Assembly: GCA_963522175.1 (NCBI GenBank)
Contig: CAUQXC010000008.1
Span: 1 to 64,000, forward strand
Direction: 5' to 3'
Length of the DNA stretch: 64,000 nucleotides
Source of the DNA: CAKAHY01 sp963522175
GTDB taxonomy: Bacteria; Bacillota; Clostridia; Lachnospirales; Lachnospiraceae
The position numbers and the translations under genes are program-made. Below are positions 27,301 to 35,820 of the stretch, piece after piece. Under the pieces are notes generated by a model. That model worked only from the letters and a program-made list of their open reading frames with translations, searched no databases and had not been told where the DNA came from. Each line of letters opens with the position of its first letter. Positions within the stretch are counted from its first letter, which is position 1.

Positions 27301-28531
27301 GGATAGAACCTCTTTGTCCTCTTCTAACAGTCTTTAAAACAACCTTTGCAACGGCAAACCTTTGCCCCGCACCGTCCGTTTCCACAGTATAGGAAACGGA
27401 ATCTATGTTTGCCTCAGGCGAAACACCCAAAGCCTCAAGTTGACCTGTGGAAGAGTTTATAAGCCTTTCACTTAAGTTTTCAATCGGAACTCTTATGGTT
27501 ATATAAGGCTTTGTAAGATCTTCCGTAAGAGTTGCACCGTTATATGTTATCTTTCCCTGTCCCGCAGTGGTTGTATAGTTGCTTTCAAGGCTTGTTCTTT
27601 CGTGATCCATCGTAATCTCTCCCGCAGAACCCATAGCAACTATACTTAAATCTCCCGTAGACAATGCAAGAGGCAAGATCTGTTCCTCATCGGTACTTCC
27701 CGCTATAATACGGTATGCCGCCTCTATCGTACTTTCCGGATACTCTGCAAGTCTGTCAAGAAGGGCTGTTTTTTCTTCATCACTTAAATTCTCATTATTG
27801 TTAAGTACCGTCTTCAAAGATTTCAGTTCATCTTTCGTGGAACCGTTTTTAACAATTTCAGAATTTTCAAGTTCTTCCGGCTTCACACCCAAACCTTCAT
27901 TTAGCAAGGTTTCCTTATTTTCATGAACAAATTCCGTAAAAATCGAGCTTACGATATTGGCGTCATTCTTCTTATCTTCCGCCTCAGTCGCCGCTCCTTC
28001 GGTATTTTCTTCATACTTTAGATTCGGGCTGTAAGCCAAATACTTGATTTTATAATTTTTACCTACCTCATCCGGAACTCTGACTATACCCTTTTCATCA
28101 ACGGGAAGTGTCTGTCCGTCCTCCGATTTAATCTCCAATACATCTACATGAAGCGGATAATCCTCAAGCTTTGCACCGACATTTTCAATAACATTGACAC
28201 TTTGCCCCGGCAAAGCCGTCTTTCCCTCAAGTCCGTAAAATTCAACCTTGGAATCGGTTTTTATAAGTGCATCCGATCCGCTTGCCAAATTTCCACCTTC
28301 TTTTGAAAGCTCTTCTTCATCCAAATCATTTATCAGTTTTATATCCTCAGGTGTATCCTCTTCTTCGTCATCTTTATATATAGAATCCGAAGAACTTGCC
28401 GTTTTACCCTCGGAATGGTTAAGAAAATCAGCTTTAGGTAATAATACATAGCTTACCACCGCAAATACAAAAATCATTGCCGTTATGGACAATATCCTTT
28501 TCATAAATACAGTATCAAACTTAATATACAA
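24374..28531 (-). CDS. Large surface protein with Cna-B-like domain and VPPTG sorting signal
   Basis: 1,385 residues. The start is probably TTG at 28531, since AAAGGAG lies 8 nt before it; the ATG nine codons later lacks a site. A signal-anchor spans about residues 10-32. An acidic Ser/Glu-rich region comes next, then long beta-rich repeats resembling isopeptide/DUF11-type adhesin modules. A Cna-B-like domain lies near residues 1235-1330 ('FDIEKQWDGG', 'YTYTIEEVG'). The C-terminus has 'VPPTGITKDN', a hydrophobic helix and 'RKRRYEV', which is a sortase sorting signal of variant motif. No sortase gene is in the window. Inference: a wall-anchored adhesin or fibrous surface protein. Confidence 0.85.
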   Translation of the reverse strand: MYIKFDTVFMKRILSITAMIFVFAVVSYVLLPKADFLNHSEGKTASSSDSIYKDDEEEDTPEDIKLINDLDEEELSKEGGNLASGSDALIKTDSKVEFYGLEGKTALPGQSVNVIENVGAKLEDYPLHVDVLEIKSEDGQTLPVDEKGIVRVPDEVGKNYKIKYLAYSPNLKYEENTEGAATEAEDKKNDANIVSSIFTEFVHENKETLLNEGLGVKPEELENSEIVKNGSTKDELKSLKTVLNNNENLSDEEKTALLDRLAEYPESTIEAAYRIIAGSTDEEQILPLALSTGDLSIVAMGSAGEITMDHERTSLESNYTTTAGQGKITYNGATLTEDLTKPYITIRVPIENLSERLINSSTGQLEALGVSPEANIDSVSYTVETDGAGQRFAVAKVVLKTVRRGQRGSILYNVNFKNSRVIPTDYELKASTKSYASDGEELGTAHDVTYKVKYDDPVMDKYGLSNRDMNNKLDNYLSMYGGTSTNGIVTTATDVPFMFNTNTKEYNSRLGMAPAIYKYRLLERIELVDTLPTYKNELTGQTVPAQFDLSSNPGWSIVETDASGRAKKVKYTAQSASDDVISGGADTALRSIKLNLKFPGLKVNSLNNGGYPSSIALNNRAQATLIPYNETAAEAAQRTVLSDAISFRIGQNEVGSGAIAKRVVQFYDIDPGYVHMKNINYAVHAKNTTAYTLHDLKVTDYEADERTYYHSIEFSGQSGTVAPSQVKEIWGLDASGARIKKLYSRDTDGALPSLGEDVRKTVYLDTEARDEIESYVNRVEAGTIAENDVPAVARRLEAVEVIYDGEVPRGELVTMNVRLAFRDPYHLTDTPQLVANSVKLDGTYTDPQGVQKNLETDPTKPLKATVATKLRSIEQKIDISKVTLDNKTGTVGDNILYRVTVDFRKMGRGNRYRNPKVIEVLPIGVRYRAISIPSGNILNASVTEVIENYKDSGRQALVISMNNFRVNDFLAANKLAIFQFNLSALITSEAFADGTGLLPSSLNTAYFTADGLYPLSPSVGLEKPDILVDDKYDVDNNPATDKVLGASSPTVINTAGSIKAAKEIRKTGGNWVRDKIYTDYSETFDYSFIVSSAGMGDIGKMIIYDVFPSAGDSQYTGQGGGSRGSEFSNTLNGPVVTPPGYTVYYSTNPNPDMNASTAVSGTGMGWSASLPADLSQVRAIKIVMNSGTKIANNTTERFIVPMKAPEVPSTGYFTTEKAAINDYVISYDDGNLYGLVNSVKNVMGKAFDIEKQWDGGVNRPNIKVKLKRNGQYYTNAAYPDGTIELSAASGWKGSFTNLPFKSEDGNVTYTYTIEEVGVGSGDLTGYVANISGNDSTGFLVKNLYMMVPPTGITKDNAPFVIILSVCALASMAFLGVLLRKRRYEV

Positions 28532-28553
28532 CTTATACTCTCCTTTAGCTCTA

Positions 28554-28596
28554 ATTATATCTTTTTTATATATATGTAGTGTATAGACACACTACA
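28554..28596 (-). promoter_or_regulatory. Surface-protein promoter region with 8-bp inverted repeat
   Basis: TATAAT on the minus strand at 28559-28554 is a good -10 box. The -35 position falls inside the inverted repeat TGTAGTGT (28575-28582) / ACACTACA (28589-28596). A repressor or activator bound there would control the adhesin gene. The regulator is unknown. Confidence 0.5.
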
Positions 28597-28688
28597 CCGT
28601 ATACAGATATTATCATAGCCATAAATTTTTGTCTATGAAAATATTCTTAAAAGATATATTGTACAATGTACTTTTTTATAATTTATTC

Positions 28689-28717
28689 TTGACATTCCTT
28701 CCCGAATATCCTAGAAT
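28689..28717 (+). promoter_or_regulatory. Sigma-A promoter of rpsT
   Basis: TTGACA (28689-28694), 17-nt spacer, TAGAAT (28712-28717). The -35 is perfect and the -10 is one base off. The leader to the TTG start is about 78 nt. Confidence 0.85.
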
Positions 28718-28801
28718 ATGTAAGTATGTTTACATTGAACTGTCCGTGTCCAGACTTCGATGCTAACTAACTTTAAACTATTTTTATGGAGGTATAGAAA
28801 G

Positions 28802-29065
28802 TTGGCTAATATTAAATCTGCTAAAAAGAGAATAGAAGTTGCAGCTGCGAGAACTGAAAGAAATAAAGCAATCAAGTCAAGAGTTAAGACTGCAATCAAA
28901 AAAGTAGAGGCTGCCGTAAATGCTGCCGATAAAGAGCTTGCTGCAAGTACATTAAAAACTGCTATAGTTGAAATCAGCAAAGCCTGCGGTAAGGGTGTTT
29001 ACCACAAGAACAATGCCGCACGTAAGATTTCCGGATTGTCAAAGTCTGTAAACACTATACAATAA
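28802..29065 (+). CDS. rpsT: 30S ribosomal protein S20
   Basis: 87 residues, basic and helical ('ANIKSAKKRIEVAAARTERNKAIKS'-type start, 'KGVYHKNNAARKISGL' end). It binds 16S rRNA early in small-subunit assembly. The start is TTG at 28802, set by GGAGGT 8 nt upstream and by the conserved N-terminus. A longer reading from an ATG at 28760 would add 14 unrelated residues. E. coli rpsT also starts with UUG. It is the only confident plus-strand gene here, convergent with holA, and has its own promoter and terminator. Confidence 0.96.
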   Translation: MANIKSAKKRIEVAAARTERNKAIKSRVKTAIKKVEAAVNAADKELAASTLKTAIVEISKACGKGVYHKNNAARKISGLSKSVNTIQ

Positions 29066-29079
29066 TCAAATTGAAATTT

Positions 29080-29121
29080 TCAAGGAGTACGCTTTCCCGT
29101 CAGAGGCGTACTCCTTTTTTA
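29080..29121 (+). terminator. Intrinsic terminator of rpsT
   Basis: AAGGAGTACGC (29082-29092) and GCGTACTCCTT (29106-29116) form a perfect 11-bp stem, followed by a T run on the plus strand. It ends at the 3' end of holA. A weaker effect on the minus strand is possible. Confidence 0.9.
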
Positions 29122-30090
29122 TGCTCCCGTTATCAAAAGCTCAACCGCTATCCTTTCCTGAATCTCCCCGTTTTTTACCGCCTTTTCAAGTTCCAGACAT
29201 TTAAGCATATAATTTTTCAAAGTATTTACATCCGAATTTCTTACCTCTCCTATTAGTTGACCTACGGAATATTCTTTAAGCGAAAGAATTTCGGAAATCT
29301 CTTTTTTACCTTTTGAAGCAAGTAAAAGGCTCTTCACATGAAAAAGTTTGCTATACTGCTTTGCAGTCAAAAGCAGTATTTTCATAGGCGACTCCTTCAT
29401 TAAAAGCAAATCCCTGTAAAGCTCCAACGCTTTAGCATTTTGATTCTTGCTCATATATTTTATCATATCAAACACCTTGTTTTCGAGGCTTGCACTCACT
29501 ATGGCACTTATATCCGAGCTTTCTATTACTTCCTTATCTTTTGTATACATCAAAAGCTTTTCCAGCTCATTGCGTAAGTTTTGCATATCAAGGTCGACAT
29601 AAGACATGAACAGGTCGATATTGCTTCGACTTATATTCTTATTTTCTTTTCCTATAATATTTAAACACCAACGTTGCAACTCCTCGTAGCTCGGCTTACT
29701 GAATTCGGCGACATAACCCTTTTCCTTGACTTTTTTATATAAGCTCGTTTTTTTGTCAATCTCCGCTTCCACAAATATCAAAACAAGAGTCTCCGGTAAA
29801 TTATCCAGAAAATCCAAAATTTTTTCATTTGCCGCCGACTTGAACCAGTAGGAATTTTCGACAATCACACAACGTTTTTCACTAAAAAACGGCATGGTGG
29901 AGGCTATTTCCAAAAACTTGTCGGGATCAGTTTCTTTTCCTTCGAAATACGTATAATTCATCGTATCATCGCCTATCACGGCGGCTTTCATACTGTTTTT
30001 ATAGCTTTTTCTTAAAAAATCCTCATCTCCGCAAAGTAAATATACGGATTTGAATTCACCTGTCTTTATATCCGCCTTGATTGTTTTCAT
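29119..30090 (-). CDS. holA: DNA polymerase III subunit delta
   Basis: 323 residues. The family features are the N-terminal 'SVYLLCGDEDFLRKSY', the middle 'LVLIFVEAEIDKKTSLYK', and the helical C-terminal collar region 'AKALELYRDLLLMKESPMKILLLT' read in parts. The delta subunit opens the sliding clamp within the clamp loader. It overlaps the end of comEC by 35 nt. The order comEC-holA followed by rpsT on the other strand is common in Firmicutes, which supports the call. Confidence 0.92.
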   Translation of the reverse strand: MKTIKADIKTGEFKSVYLLCGDEDFLRKSYKNSMKAAVIGDDTMNYTYFEGKETDPDKFLEIASTMPFFSEKRCVIVENSYWFKSAANEKILDFLDNLPETLVLIFVEAEIDKKTSLYKKVKEKGYVAEFSKPSYEELQRWCLNIIGKENKNISRSNIDLFMSYVDLDMQNLRNELEKLLMYTKDKEVIESSDISAIVSASLENKVFDMIKYMSKNQNAKALELYRDLLLMKESPMKILLLTAKQYSKLFHVKSLLLASKGKKEISEILSLKEYSVGQLIGEVRNSDVNTLKNYMLKCLELEKAVKNGEIQERIAVELLITGA

Positions 30091-32389
30091 CTCTTCTCCT
30101 AAACCCTTTTATATCAAAACCGTTTTTCTTTATACGCACGATAACCGCGCCGTCTACGGCCGTTTCATATACCTTTACTTTATATTTTTCAAGTCTTGCA
30201 AGGACTTCCCTGCTCGGATGTCCATAATGATTATCTTCACCGTAGGACAGTATAGCATATTCGCTCCCGCTTGCACATAGTAAATCCTCGCAGGTAGACG
30301 TAAACGATCCGTGATGTCCCGCCTTCAAAACCTTAAGACTGTCGATTTTATTTTTAAATTCTTTTTTTTCAAGAAACTCTCTCTCGTTTTTTTCATCCGC
30401 ATCACCCGTAAGTAAGGTCGTAAATTCACCCTCTTTAAACAAAAGCATTATACTTTGCTCGTTGGTATTGTCTTCTCCCACGCTCTCATCCGGCGAAAAA
30501 CAGGATAAATGAGCATTTTTAAGCTTTATTTCATCACCGGCTCTTATATATCCGATATTTACGGAATTTCTTTTGAGCACCTCTTTTATCTTGTCATAAT
30601 CTTCATCATATTCGGCAACAAAAGGTAAGACCATAGTTTCAACTTTAATATCTTTATTTTCTATCAGAGTAAGAACTCCGTTGTAATGATCCGCATCCGC
30701 ATGGGTTATAAATGCCAAATCTATTTTTGCCGCTTTTTTTGATAAGAGAAAAGGGCGAAGAGTATTTTCGGCAAGCTTTTTGTTGCTTGTGCTTCCTCCG
30801 TCTATAAGTATATTTTTGCCTGAACTGTGAATATATATGCCATCTCCCTGCCCCACGTCGATATATACTATTTCTTCCCCCCTGTTAAGCTCTATAAATA
30901 GACAGCCGAAAGAAAGCACAACACAAAACAGGGATAAGCTTAGGGCTTTCTTTCCTTTTTTCAAGAAATAGCAAGCCGAAGCTATAAAGGCGTAGTATAA
31001 GATTATTTTTAAAATGTCGGGTCTTCCGCAAAGCACTCTGTAATTATATAAGCCTGCCGTAAATTTACAAAGGCTTATGTAAATAAAGACTATAAATTTC
31101 ACATTTGCGCTCGCAAGCCCGGATAGGATAAAAATATTCGGTAACATAAGTATAAAGCCGGATACGCACAAAATACTCATAAGAGCGAGGACTATGATAT
31201 TAAGAAGCAGAGCATAAAGCGGAATATAAAAGAAAAAATACGCTATAATAGGGAGATTAAGTATCTGAATACCTATGGGAAGAAAAATGCCTGTTATATA
31301 TCTTTTAAGTTTTTTTGCCTCCTTAGGCTTTTTATCCTTGCAGAACATATCGCATAAGGGTCTTAAGATATATTCGTTTGTTATCCCTATGGAAAGAACC
31401 GCCCCGAAGGACAGTATAAATGAAGTCTGATATAGGGTATAGGGATTTTGTATACACATAAGGCTTGCCACAAATGAAAGGCTTGAAAGAAGGTCATAAT
31501 TTTTACCTCTGAAGGCGGCTAAAAACGCAAGCATTAACATGGCAACAGCTCTGTATGCCCCTACTATGTCCCCGATAAGATTTGTATACAATAACAAAAA
31601 TATACTTGCCGCAATGCCGGAAATTCCATACGAAAGATGAAACTTTTTCCTCAGCAAATTATAAATACTTAAACCTATAAGAGATATATGCAAACCGCTT
31701 ATTGCCAGTATATGGGCAATTCCGTTATTTTGGAAAAGCTCATAAATATCCTTATCCAAAAAATCCCTGTTTCCAAGCAACATGGCTATGACAAGCCCCG
31801 CCTCCTTGTCTTCCAGTCGGCTTTTTACATTTGATATACAGGTATCTTTGAGCTTTTCAAAAATATTTCCCGCTCTTTTCAAGACAACAAACTTTTTTGC
31901 TTTAAAGCTGTGACTTATGCCGCGTGCCCTGTAATACATTTTCGGTTCAAAGCATCCGGGGTTTGAGGCGCTCTTTATCTTTTTACAGCTTCCGTAAAGC
32001 TTTACCGTATCTCCTTTTCTTACGGAGATATCGTCTATATAGCTTTTTACACCTCCGCCCTCTATATATAATTTATCCTCTTTTAAGGAACAGTATTTCA
32101 CCTTAAATGTATATTCTGCGGCATTTTTCTCTTTTTCAAGTTTTACGAGCCTGTTAAAAACAGGTCTGTTGTTTTCATTATATTTTGCCGACACTATGCC
32201 CGCAAAAAAGCTGAGAACAAAAACAAGATACAAAAAACCTTTTTCGGGTTTTCTGTATCTTGCAAAAATATATGCCGCTATAAGTGCAAAAAAAGCACAA
32301 AAGGACAGAACCACGGTACCAAGGTTTAAAGCCAGCAACTCTCCAAGTATAAGGGCAATAAATATTCGCATCCACGGTCTTTTATTCAT
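30056..32389 (-). CDS. comEC: DNA internalization channel protein ComEC/Rec2
   Basis: 777 residues. The N-terminal DUF4131-like part has two or three membrane helices and an OB-like segment. The Competence domain follows, with several helices and the signature 'NNGIAHILAISGLHISLIGL' near residue 228. The C-terminal metallo-beta-lactamase-like domain has 'YIDVGQGDGIYI', 'LIDGG' and 'THADADHYNG'. ComEC carries single-stranded DNA across the membrane during transformation. It lies between the gerMN lipoprotein gene and holA. No other competence genes are in the window, so natural transformation cannot be concluded. Confidence 0.93.
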   Translation of the reverse strand: MNKRPWMRIFIALILGELLALNLGTVVLSFCAFFALIAAYIFARYRKPEKGFLYLVFVLSFFAGIVSAKYNENNRPVFNRLVKLEKEKNAAEYTFKVKYCSLKEDKLYIEGGGVKSYIDDISVRKGDTVKLYGSCKKIKSASNPGCFEPKMYYRARGISHSFKAKKFVVLKRAGNIFEKLKDTCISNVKSRLEDKEAGLVIAMLLGNRDFLDKDIYELFQNNGIAHILAISGLHISLIGLSIYNLLRKKFHLSYGISGIAASIFLLLYTNLIGDIVGAYRAVAMLMLAFLAAFRGKNYDLLSSLSFVASLMCIQNPYTLYQTSFILSFGAVLSIGITNEYILRPLCDMFCKDKKPKEAKKLKRYITGIFLPIGIQILNLPIIAYFFFYIPLYALLLNIIVLALMSILCVSGFILMLPNIFILSGLASANVKFIVFIYISLCKFTAGLYNYRVLCGRPDILKIILYYAFIASACYFLKKGKKALSLSLFCVVLSFGCLFIELNRGEEIVYIDVGQGDGIYIHSSGKNILIDGGSTSNKKLAENTLRPFLLSKKAAKIDLAFITHADADHYNGVLTLIENKDIKVETMVLPFVAEYDEDYDKIKEVLKRNSVNIGYIRAGDEIKLKNAHLSCFSPDESVGEDNTNEQSIMLLFKEGEFTTLLTGDADEKNEREFLEKKEFKNKIDSLKVLKAGHHGSFTSTCEDLLCASGSEYAILSYGEDNHYGHPSREVLARLEKYKVKVYETAVDGAVIVRIKKNGFDIKGFRRRDENNQGGYKDR

Positions 32390-32402
32390 TTATATTTATA
32401 AA

Positions 32403-33326
32403 TTATTCTCCTTCTATATAATCAAGATTTCTGTCGAAGGTCTTGCTTAGATCAATGTCATTGGCAAGTCTGTAATTGGTTTCTCCGTTAACACTGATTT
32501 GAACCTTGGTAACATTTCCCGGTTCGCAAACCGAATTCACTATAGAATATATAAGCAGTCTGTTATCGGCTTTATTGAGAGCATTCATTATCCCCTCATC
32601 AAAGTCAATATAACAGGTATTGTCATTGACGGATACATTATTCACCTCAAGCCCCGGCGGCAACAAGCCCACCGAGCCCTCATTCTTGGGACCTTTTATA
32701 AGCTCATCAATAACAAGCTTTTCTCTACTCACATTTACATTATACACCAAACTTCTGTTTTCCGCTACAAGTCGGTTTTCATCCTTGGCTTTAAAATAAA
32801 GTGTAAGCTCCGCCTTCTCGAAGGTATTGATATCCGTTACCGTATCTATGAATTCCGAGGCATAAAATATAGGCAGGGGATTTCCGCCCGAATCTGCCAA
32901 GGGCTGGTCGCCCGAATTTATCCCTATAAAGTCTATACCCTTAATCTGTGTAAGAGTTTTTACTAATGCCGCTCTTGCAAGAATTTCTCTTATGGGTTTC
33001 ATGCTGCTGTAATTGGTATCAAAATTCAGGTAAAGTACATTTTTATCTCTTGTATAGCCCATATAGGTAACATTGTCTCCCAAAACCTTCATAAGATCCT
33101 TGTCCTTAGGCACTTCCATAAGCTCGGACATAAGCTCTTCTATAAGTCCCTCTTCATTTTCTTCAGGGGTACTTGCCGTATATTTTATAGGCACTATGGC
33201 ACTGCCCGAGGAATTGAGGTAATATATCTCATATTCTTTCGCTTCCGGTTCTTTCTTTGTCACTGTACAGGCACAAAGAAGGAGAGAAAAGCAAAAAATA
33301 TATAAATAATTTTTAATTTTCAACAT
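32403..33326 (-). CDS. GerMN-domain lipoprotein
   Basis: 307 residues. The lipobox 'LLLCAC' places the lipidated cysteine at about residue 20. Two GerMN (sporulation/spore germination) domains follow: one with 'EIYYLNSSGSAIVPIKY' and 'VLYLNFDTNYS', the second with 'LTLYFKAKDENRLVAENR' and 'CYIDFDEGIMNAL'. GerM-type proteins work outside the membrane in spore or wall envelope assembly. Its start shares one base with the kinase stop, so the two may act together as sensor and partner, as LpqB and MtrB do in Actinobacteria. That analogy is inference. Confidence 0.85.
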   Translation of the reverse strand: MLKIKNYLYIFCFSLLLCACTVTKKEPEAKEYEIYYLNSSGSAIVPIKYTASTPEENEEGLIEELMSELMEVPKDKDLMKVLGDNVTYMGYTRDKNVLYLNFDTNYSSMKPIREILARAALVKTLTQIKGIDFIGINSGDQPLADSGGNPLPIFYASEFIDTVTDINTFEKAELTLYFKAKDENRLVAENRSLVYNVNVSREKLVIDELIKGPKNEGSVGLLPPGLEVNNVSVNDNTCYIDFDEGIMNALNKADNRLLIYSIVNSVCEPGNVTKVQISVNGETNYRLANDIDLSKTFDRNLDYIEGE

Positions 33327-34774
33327 TACTTCTCCATAGCTTTATTTTTCTGAATAAGAGGAATCCTGACTGTGAAGGTACTGCCCTCTCCCCATGTTGA
33401 ATTTACTCTTATAATGCCTCCGTGCTTCATTATAAAGTTTTTGGTTATTGACAAGCCGAGTCCCGTACCGCCGGTTTCCTTGGATCTCGCCTTATCCACC
33501 CTGTAAAATCTGTCAAATATAAGCTCTTGCAGTTCTTCCGGTATACCTACTCCGTTATCCATAACCTTTACATAAAAAAACTTATGGTCGGCATCAAGAT
33601 TTACCTTTACATAACCGCCCGGCTTATTGTATTTAACGGCATTTTCAACAAGATTATTGATAGCCAAAGAAAATTTTGTCTCATCTATCTCGGCTTCTAC
33701 CTCTCGCATACTTTCGAAGGTTAATCCCACATTCTGCTTTGCCGCAATAGGTCTTATTCTTTTTAAAATCACGTTTATAAGCTCATTTATATTAACCTTT
33801 TTTGTTACAAGAACAAGGTCGGATCTGTCGAGCTTTACAAGAGTAAGCAGGTCATCTATTATCTTCGCTTCCCTGTCTATCTCTTCGCTTATATCGGTCA
33901 TAAACTCCTTGTACAGCTCTTTCGGCGCATCCTCCATGGACAGGAGGGAATCCGCCAAAACTCTTATTGAAGTTATGGGAGTCTTAAGCTCATGCGATAC
34001 ATTGGAAACAAATTCATCTCTCGACTGATTTATGAGCCGCAGCTTAGTCATGGTCGAATTTAGGGCACGGGATATCTGACTTGTAAGCAGGTAGGTGTCT
34101 TCCTGTATATTGTAGCTAAGATCCCCCTCCGAAATTTTATACAGGCCCTTCCTGATTGTATTGAAGGGTTTTATAATGATTCCCGCAACAAATACGCTTG
34201 CCGCAACAAGCAAGATTCCGAGTATTACCGTAAAAATTACAGCCCTGTCGGTTGCACTCACGCTGATCTTTGAAAAATCTTCGGTTGAGGAGCTTATCAG
34301 TACAATGCCGTCTATTACCGCATTGTTATTCTGCCTGTATATGGGAAAGGTTTGTATAATATAATTTTTCTTTGCATTATACTTATCAACGCTTTCACCC
34401 TGAAAGGTTTTTATAACCTCCTCGGCTATGCTTTTTTTACCGAGTGCAAGATTAAATGTATCCTTTACTACGCTGAAATTTGCATCTATAAGAACTATTC
34501 TTCCGTCAAATACATCCGCAACGCTATCTATTTGAGCCTCTATAGCCTTATCTTTTTCGTCATTCAGTAAATATGCGGATGTACTCAGCTTATCCGCCAA
34601 AATAAGCACTTGATTTTTAATCTCAAGCCTTCTCGCTTCCACCATGGATCGGCTGAAGCTTCTGCTTAACACCTTGGAATCGATGAGTGCCGGAATAAGA
34701 GCCATAAAAACCAAAATAAGCACAAGTACCGTCCTGAAGCTTACCGGAAAGATTTTTATCTTTTTTTGCTCCAC
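33326..34774 (-). CDS. Sensor histidine kinase (no adjacent response regulator)
   Basis: 482 residues. It has a first membrane helix (about 13-31), an extracytoplasmic sensor of about 145 residues, and a second helix (about 178-201). The HAMP domain is near 200-250. The HisKA site is 'FVSNVSHELKTPITSIR' with phosphorylated His261. The ATPase domain has 'NLVENAVKYN', 'DNGVGIPEEL' and 'GTGLGLSI'. This is the WalK/PhoR-like class. The partner response regulator usually found next to it is missing; the upstream gene is degV. Overlaps of one base on both sides place it in the degV-kinase-gerMN-comEC-holA operon. Confidence 0.93.
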   Translation of the reverse strand: MEQKKIKIFPVSFRTVLVLILVFMALIPALIDSKVLSRSFSRSMVEARRLEIKNQVLILADKLSTSAYLLNDEKDKAIEAQIDSVADVFDGRIVLIDANFSVVKDTFNLALGKKSIAEEVIKTFQGESVDKYNAKKNYIIQTFPIYRQNNNAVIDGIVLISSSTEDFSKISVSATDRAVIFTVILGILLVAASVFVAGIIIKPFNTIRKGLYKISEGDLSYNIQEDTYLLTSQISRALNSTMTKLRLINQSRDEFVSNVSHELKTPITSIRVLADSLLSMEDAPKELYKEFMTDISEEIDREAKIIDDLLTLVKLDRSDLVLVTKKVNINELINVILKRIRPIAAKQNVGLTFESMREVEAEIDETKFSLAINNLVENAVKYNKPGGYVKVNLDADHKFFYVKVMDNGVGIPEELQELIFDRFYRVDKARSKETGGTGLGLSITKNFIMKHGGIIRVNSTWGEGSTFTVRIPLIQKNKAMEK

Positions 34775-35661
34775 TATTTATCTCCCAAATACTCACTTTT
34801 CTTAACAGCTCCTACAGCCAAGGTTCCCGGACCCGTATGGGTAACTACGGATAAGGATAAGTCATGTACCTTAATATCACCCTTGTGTCCCGGGAATTCG
34901 TCTTTTACTTCCCTTGCAAACTCTAAAGCCGCCTCTTTGTCATTACTGTGAGCGACGTAAATATTTGAAAGCTCACCCGTACTGTCGGAAAATCTTTCAA
35001 GCAAATCTTTTTTAAGCGCAGCTATCATCATACCCTTTGCCTGTTTCATTGTTCTTGCCTTGGCATAAGGATCTATCTTTTCGCTCTGTATTGTGAGAAC
35101 AGGCTTTATTTGAAGCAAAGTTCCCAGCGCAGCCGCAGCCGGACTTATACGTCCTCCCTTTTTCAAATATTTCAAGGTGGCAACCGTAAGATATATGCTT
35201 GCATTCTCTTGCGTCGAAGTCAGATATTTCTCTATTTCTTCCGGAGTCTTTCCCATATCCGCCATAGCCCTTGCTTCTATTGCCGCAGCTCTTTGTGTTA
35301 TGGAGATTCTTTTATTATCCACAACAAATACTTTACCCAAAAAATCGTCATCTTTCGATAAGGCAAGAGCCGTGTCGCAAGAGCCCGAAAGCTTGGACGA
35401 CATAGGTATATGTATTATAAAGTCATATTCCTTTAAGAGCTTCTCCCACAAATCGCATACACCTGCAGGTGAGGGCTGGGATGTCGAAATATTGCTTCCT
35501 TCCTCCTGCTTTTTGTAAAATTCTTCCTTACTTAAGCTGATGCCCTCCAAATATTCTTTTTCATCTATGGTAAAAGGCATAGGAAGTATATTGATATTAA
35601 GCTCCTTTGCCTCCTCATTTGTAATTCCGCTGTTTGTATCGGTTACTACCGCTATTTTCAT
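34774..35661 (-). CDS. DegV family fatty-acid-binding protein
   Basis: 295 residues. 'IAVVTDTNSGITNEEAKE' at the N-terminus, 'STSQPSPAGV' and 'IHIPMSSKLSGSCDTA' line the ligand site, and 'KKGGRISPAAAALGTLLQIKPVL' (in parts) is the second signature. DegV/FakB proteins hold a fatty acid for phosphorylation by FakA in the uptake of exogenous fatty acids. fakA is not in the window. It is the first gene of the operon leading into the histidine kinase, with which it shares one base. Confidence 0.9.
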   Translation of the reverse strand: MKIAVVTDTNSGITNEEAKELNINILPMPFTIDEKEYLEGISLSKEEFYKKQEEGSNISTSQPSPAGVCDLWEKLLKEYDFIIHIPMSSKLSGSCDTALALSKDDDFLGKVFVVDNKRISITQRAAAIEARAMADMGKTPEEIEKYLTSTQENASIYLTVATLKYLKKGGRISPAAAALGTLLQIKPVLTIQSEKIDPYAKARTMKQAKGMMIAALKKDLLERFSDSTGELSNIYVAHSNDKEAALEFAREVKDEFPGHKGDIKVHDLSLSVVTHTGPGTLAVGAVKKSEYLGDK

Positions 35662-35733
35662 TTTTCCCTCCTAAAAACCAGTAATGTATAGACTTTAAAT
35701 TATATCACAATTAGAGATATAATCAAAGCATAC

Positions 35734-35820
35734 TTATTCGTCTTTATCAGTTGCCGCATATATGGCAAAAATAAAGGAAACCGCAAGTGCCAAAAGCACC
35801 AGTATAATTATGCCTATCAA
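35734..35820 (-). CDS. 28-residue membrane protein
   Basis: TTG start at 35820, with AAGGAGG exactly 7 nt upstream inside the end of the dipeptidase gene; the stop TAA is at 35736-35734. After the first residue the peptide is a single hydrophobic helix ('IGIIILVLLALAVSFIFAIY') with a short charged tail ending 'DKDE'. The start codon overlaps the dipeptidase stop (TTGA), a coupled arrangement. The ideal spacing and helical content argue for a real gene rather than chance. The role is unknown; a small membrane partner or regulator is possible. Confidence 0.6.
   Translation of the reverse strand: MIGIIILVLLALAVSFIFAIYAATDKDE

Noticed and set aside
28760..28801. Longer N-terminus for S20 from an ATG at 28760
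   Set aside because: The ribosome-binding site GGAGGT lies inside this stretch and the conserved S20 N-terminus begins at the TTG at 28802.
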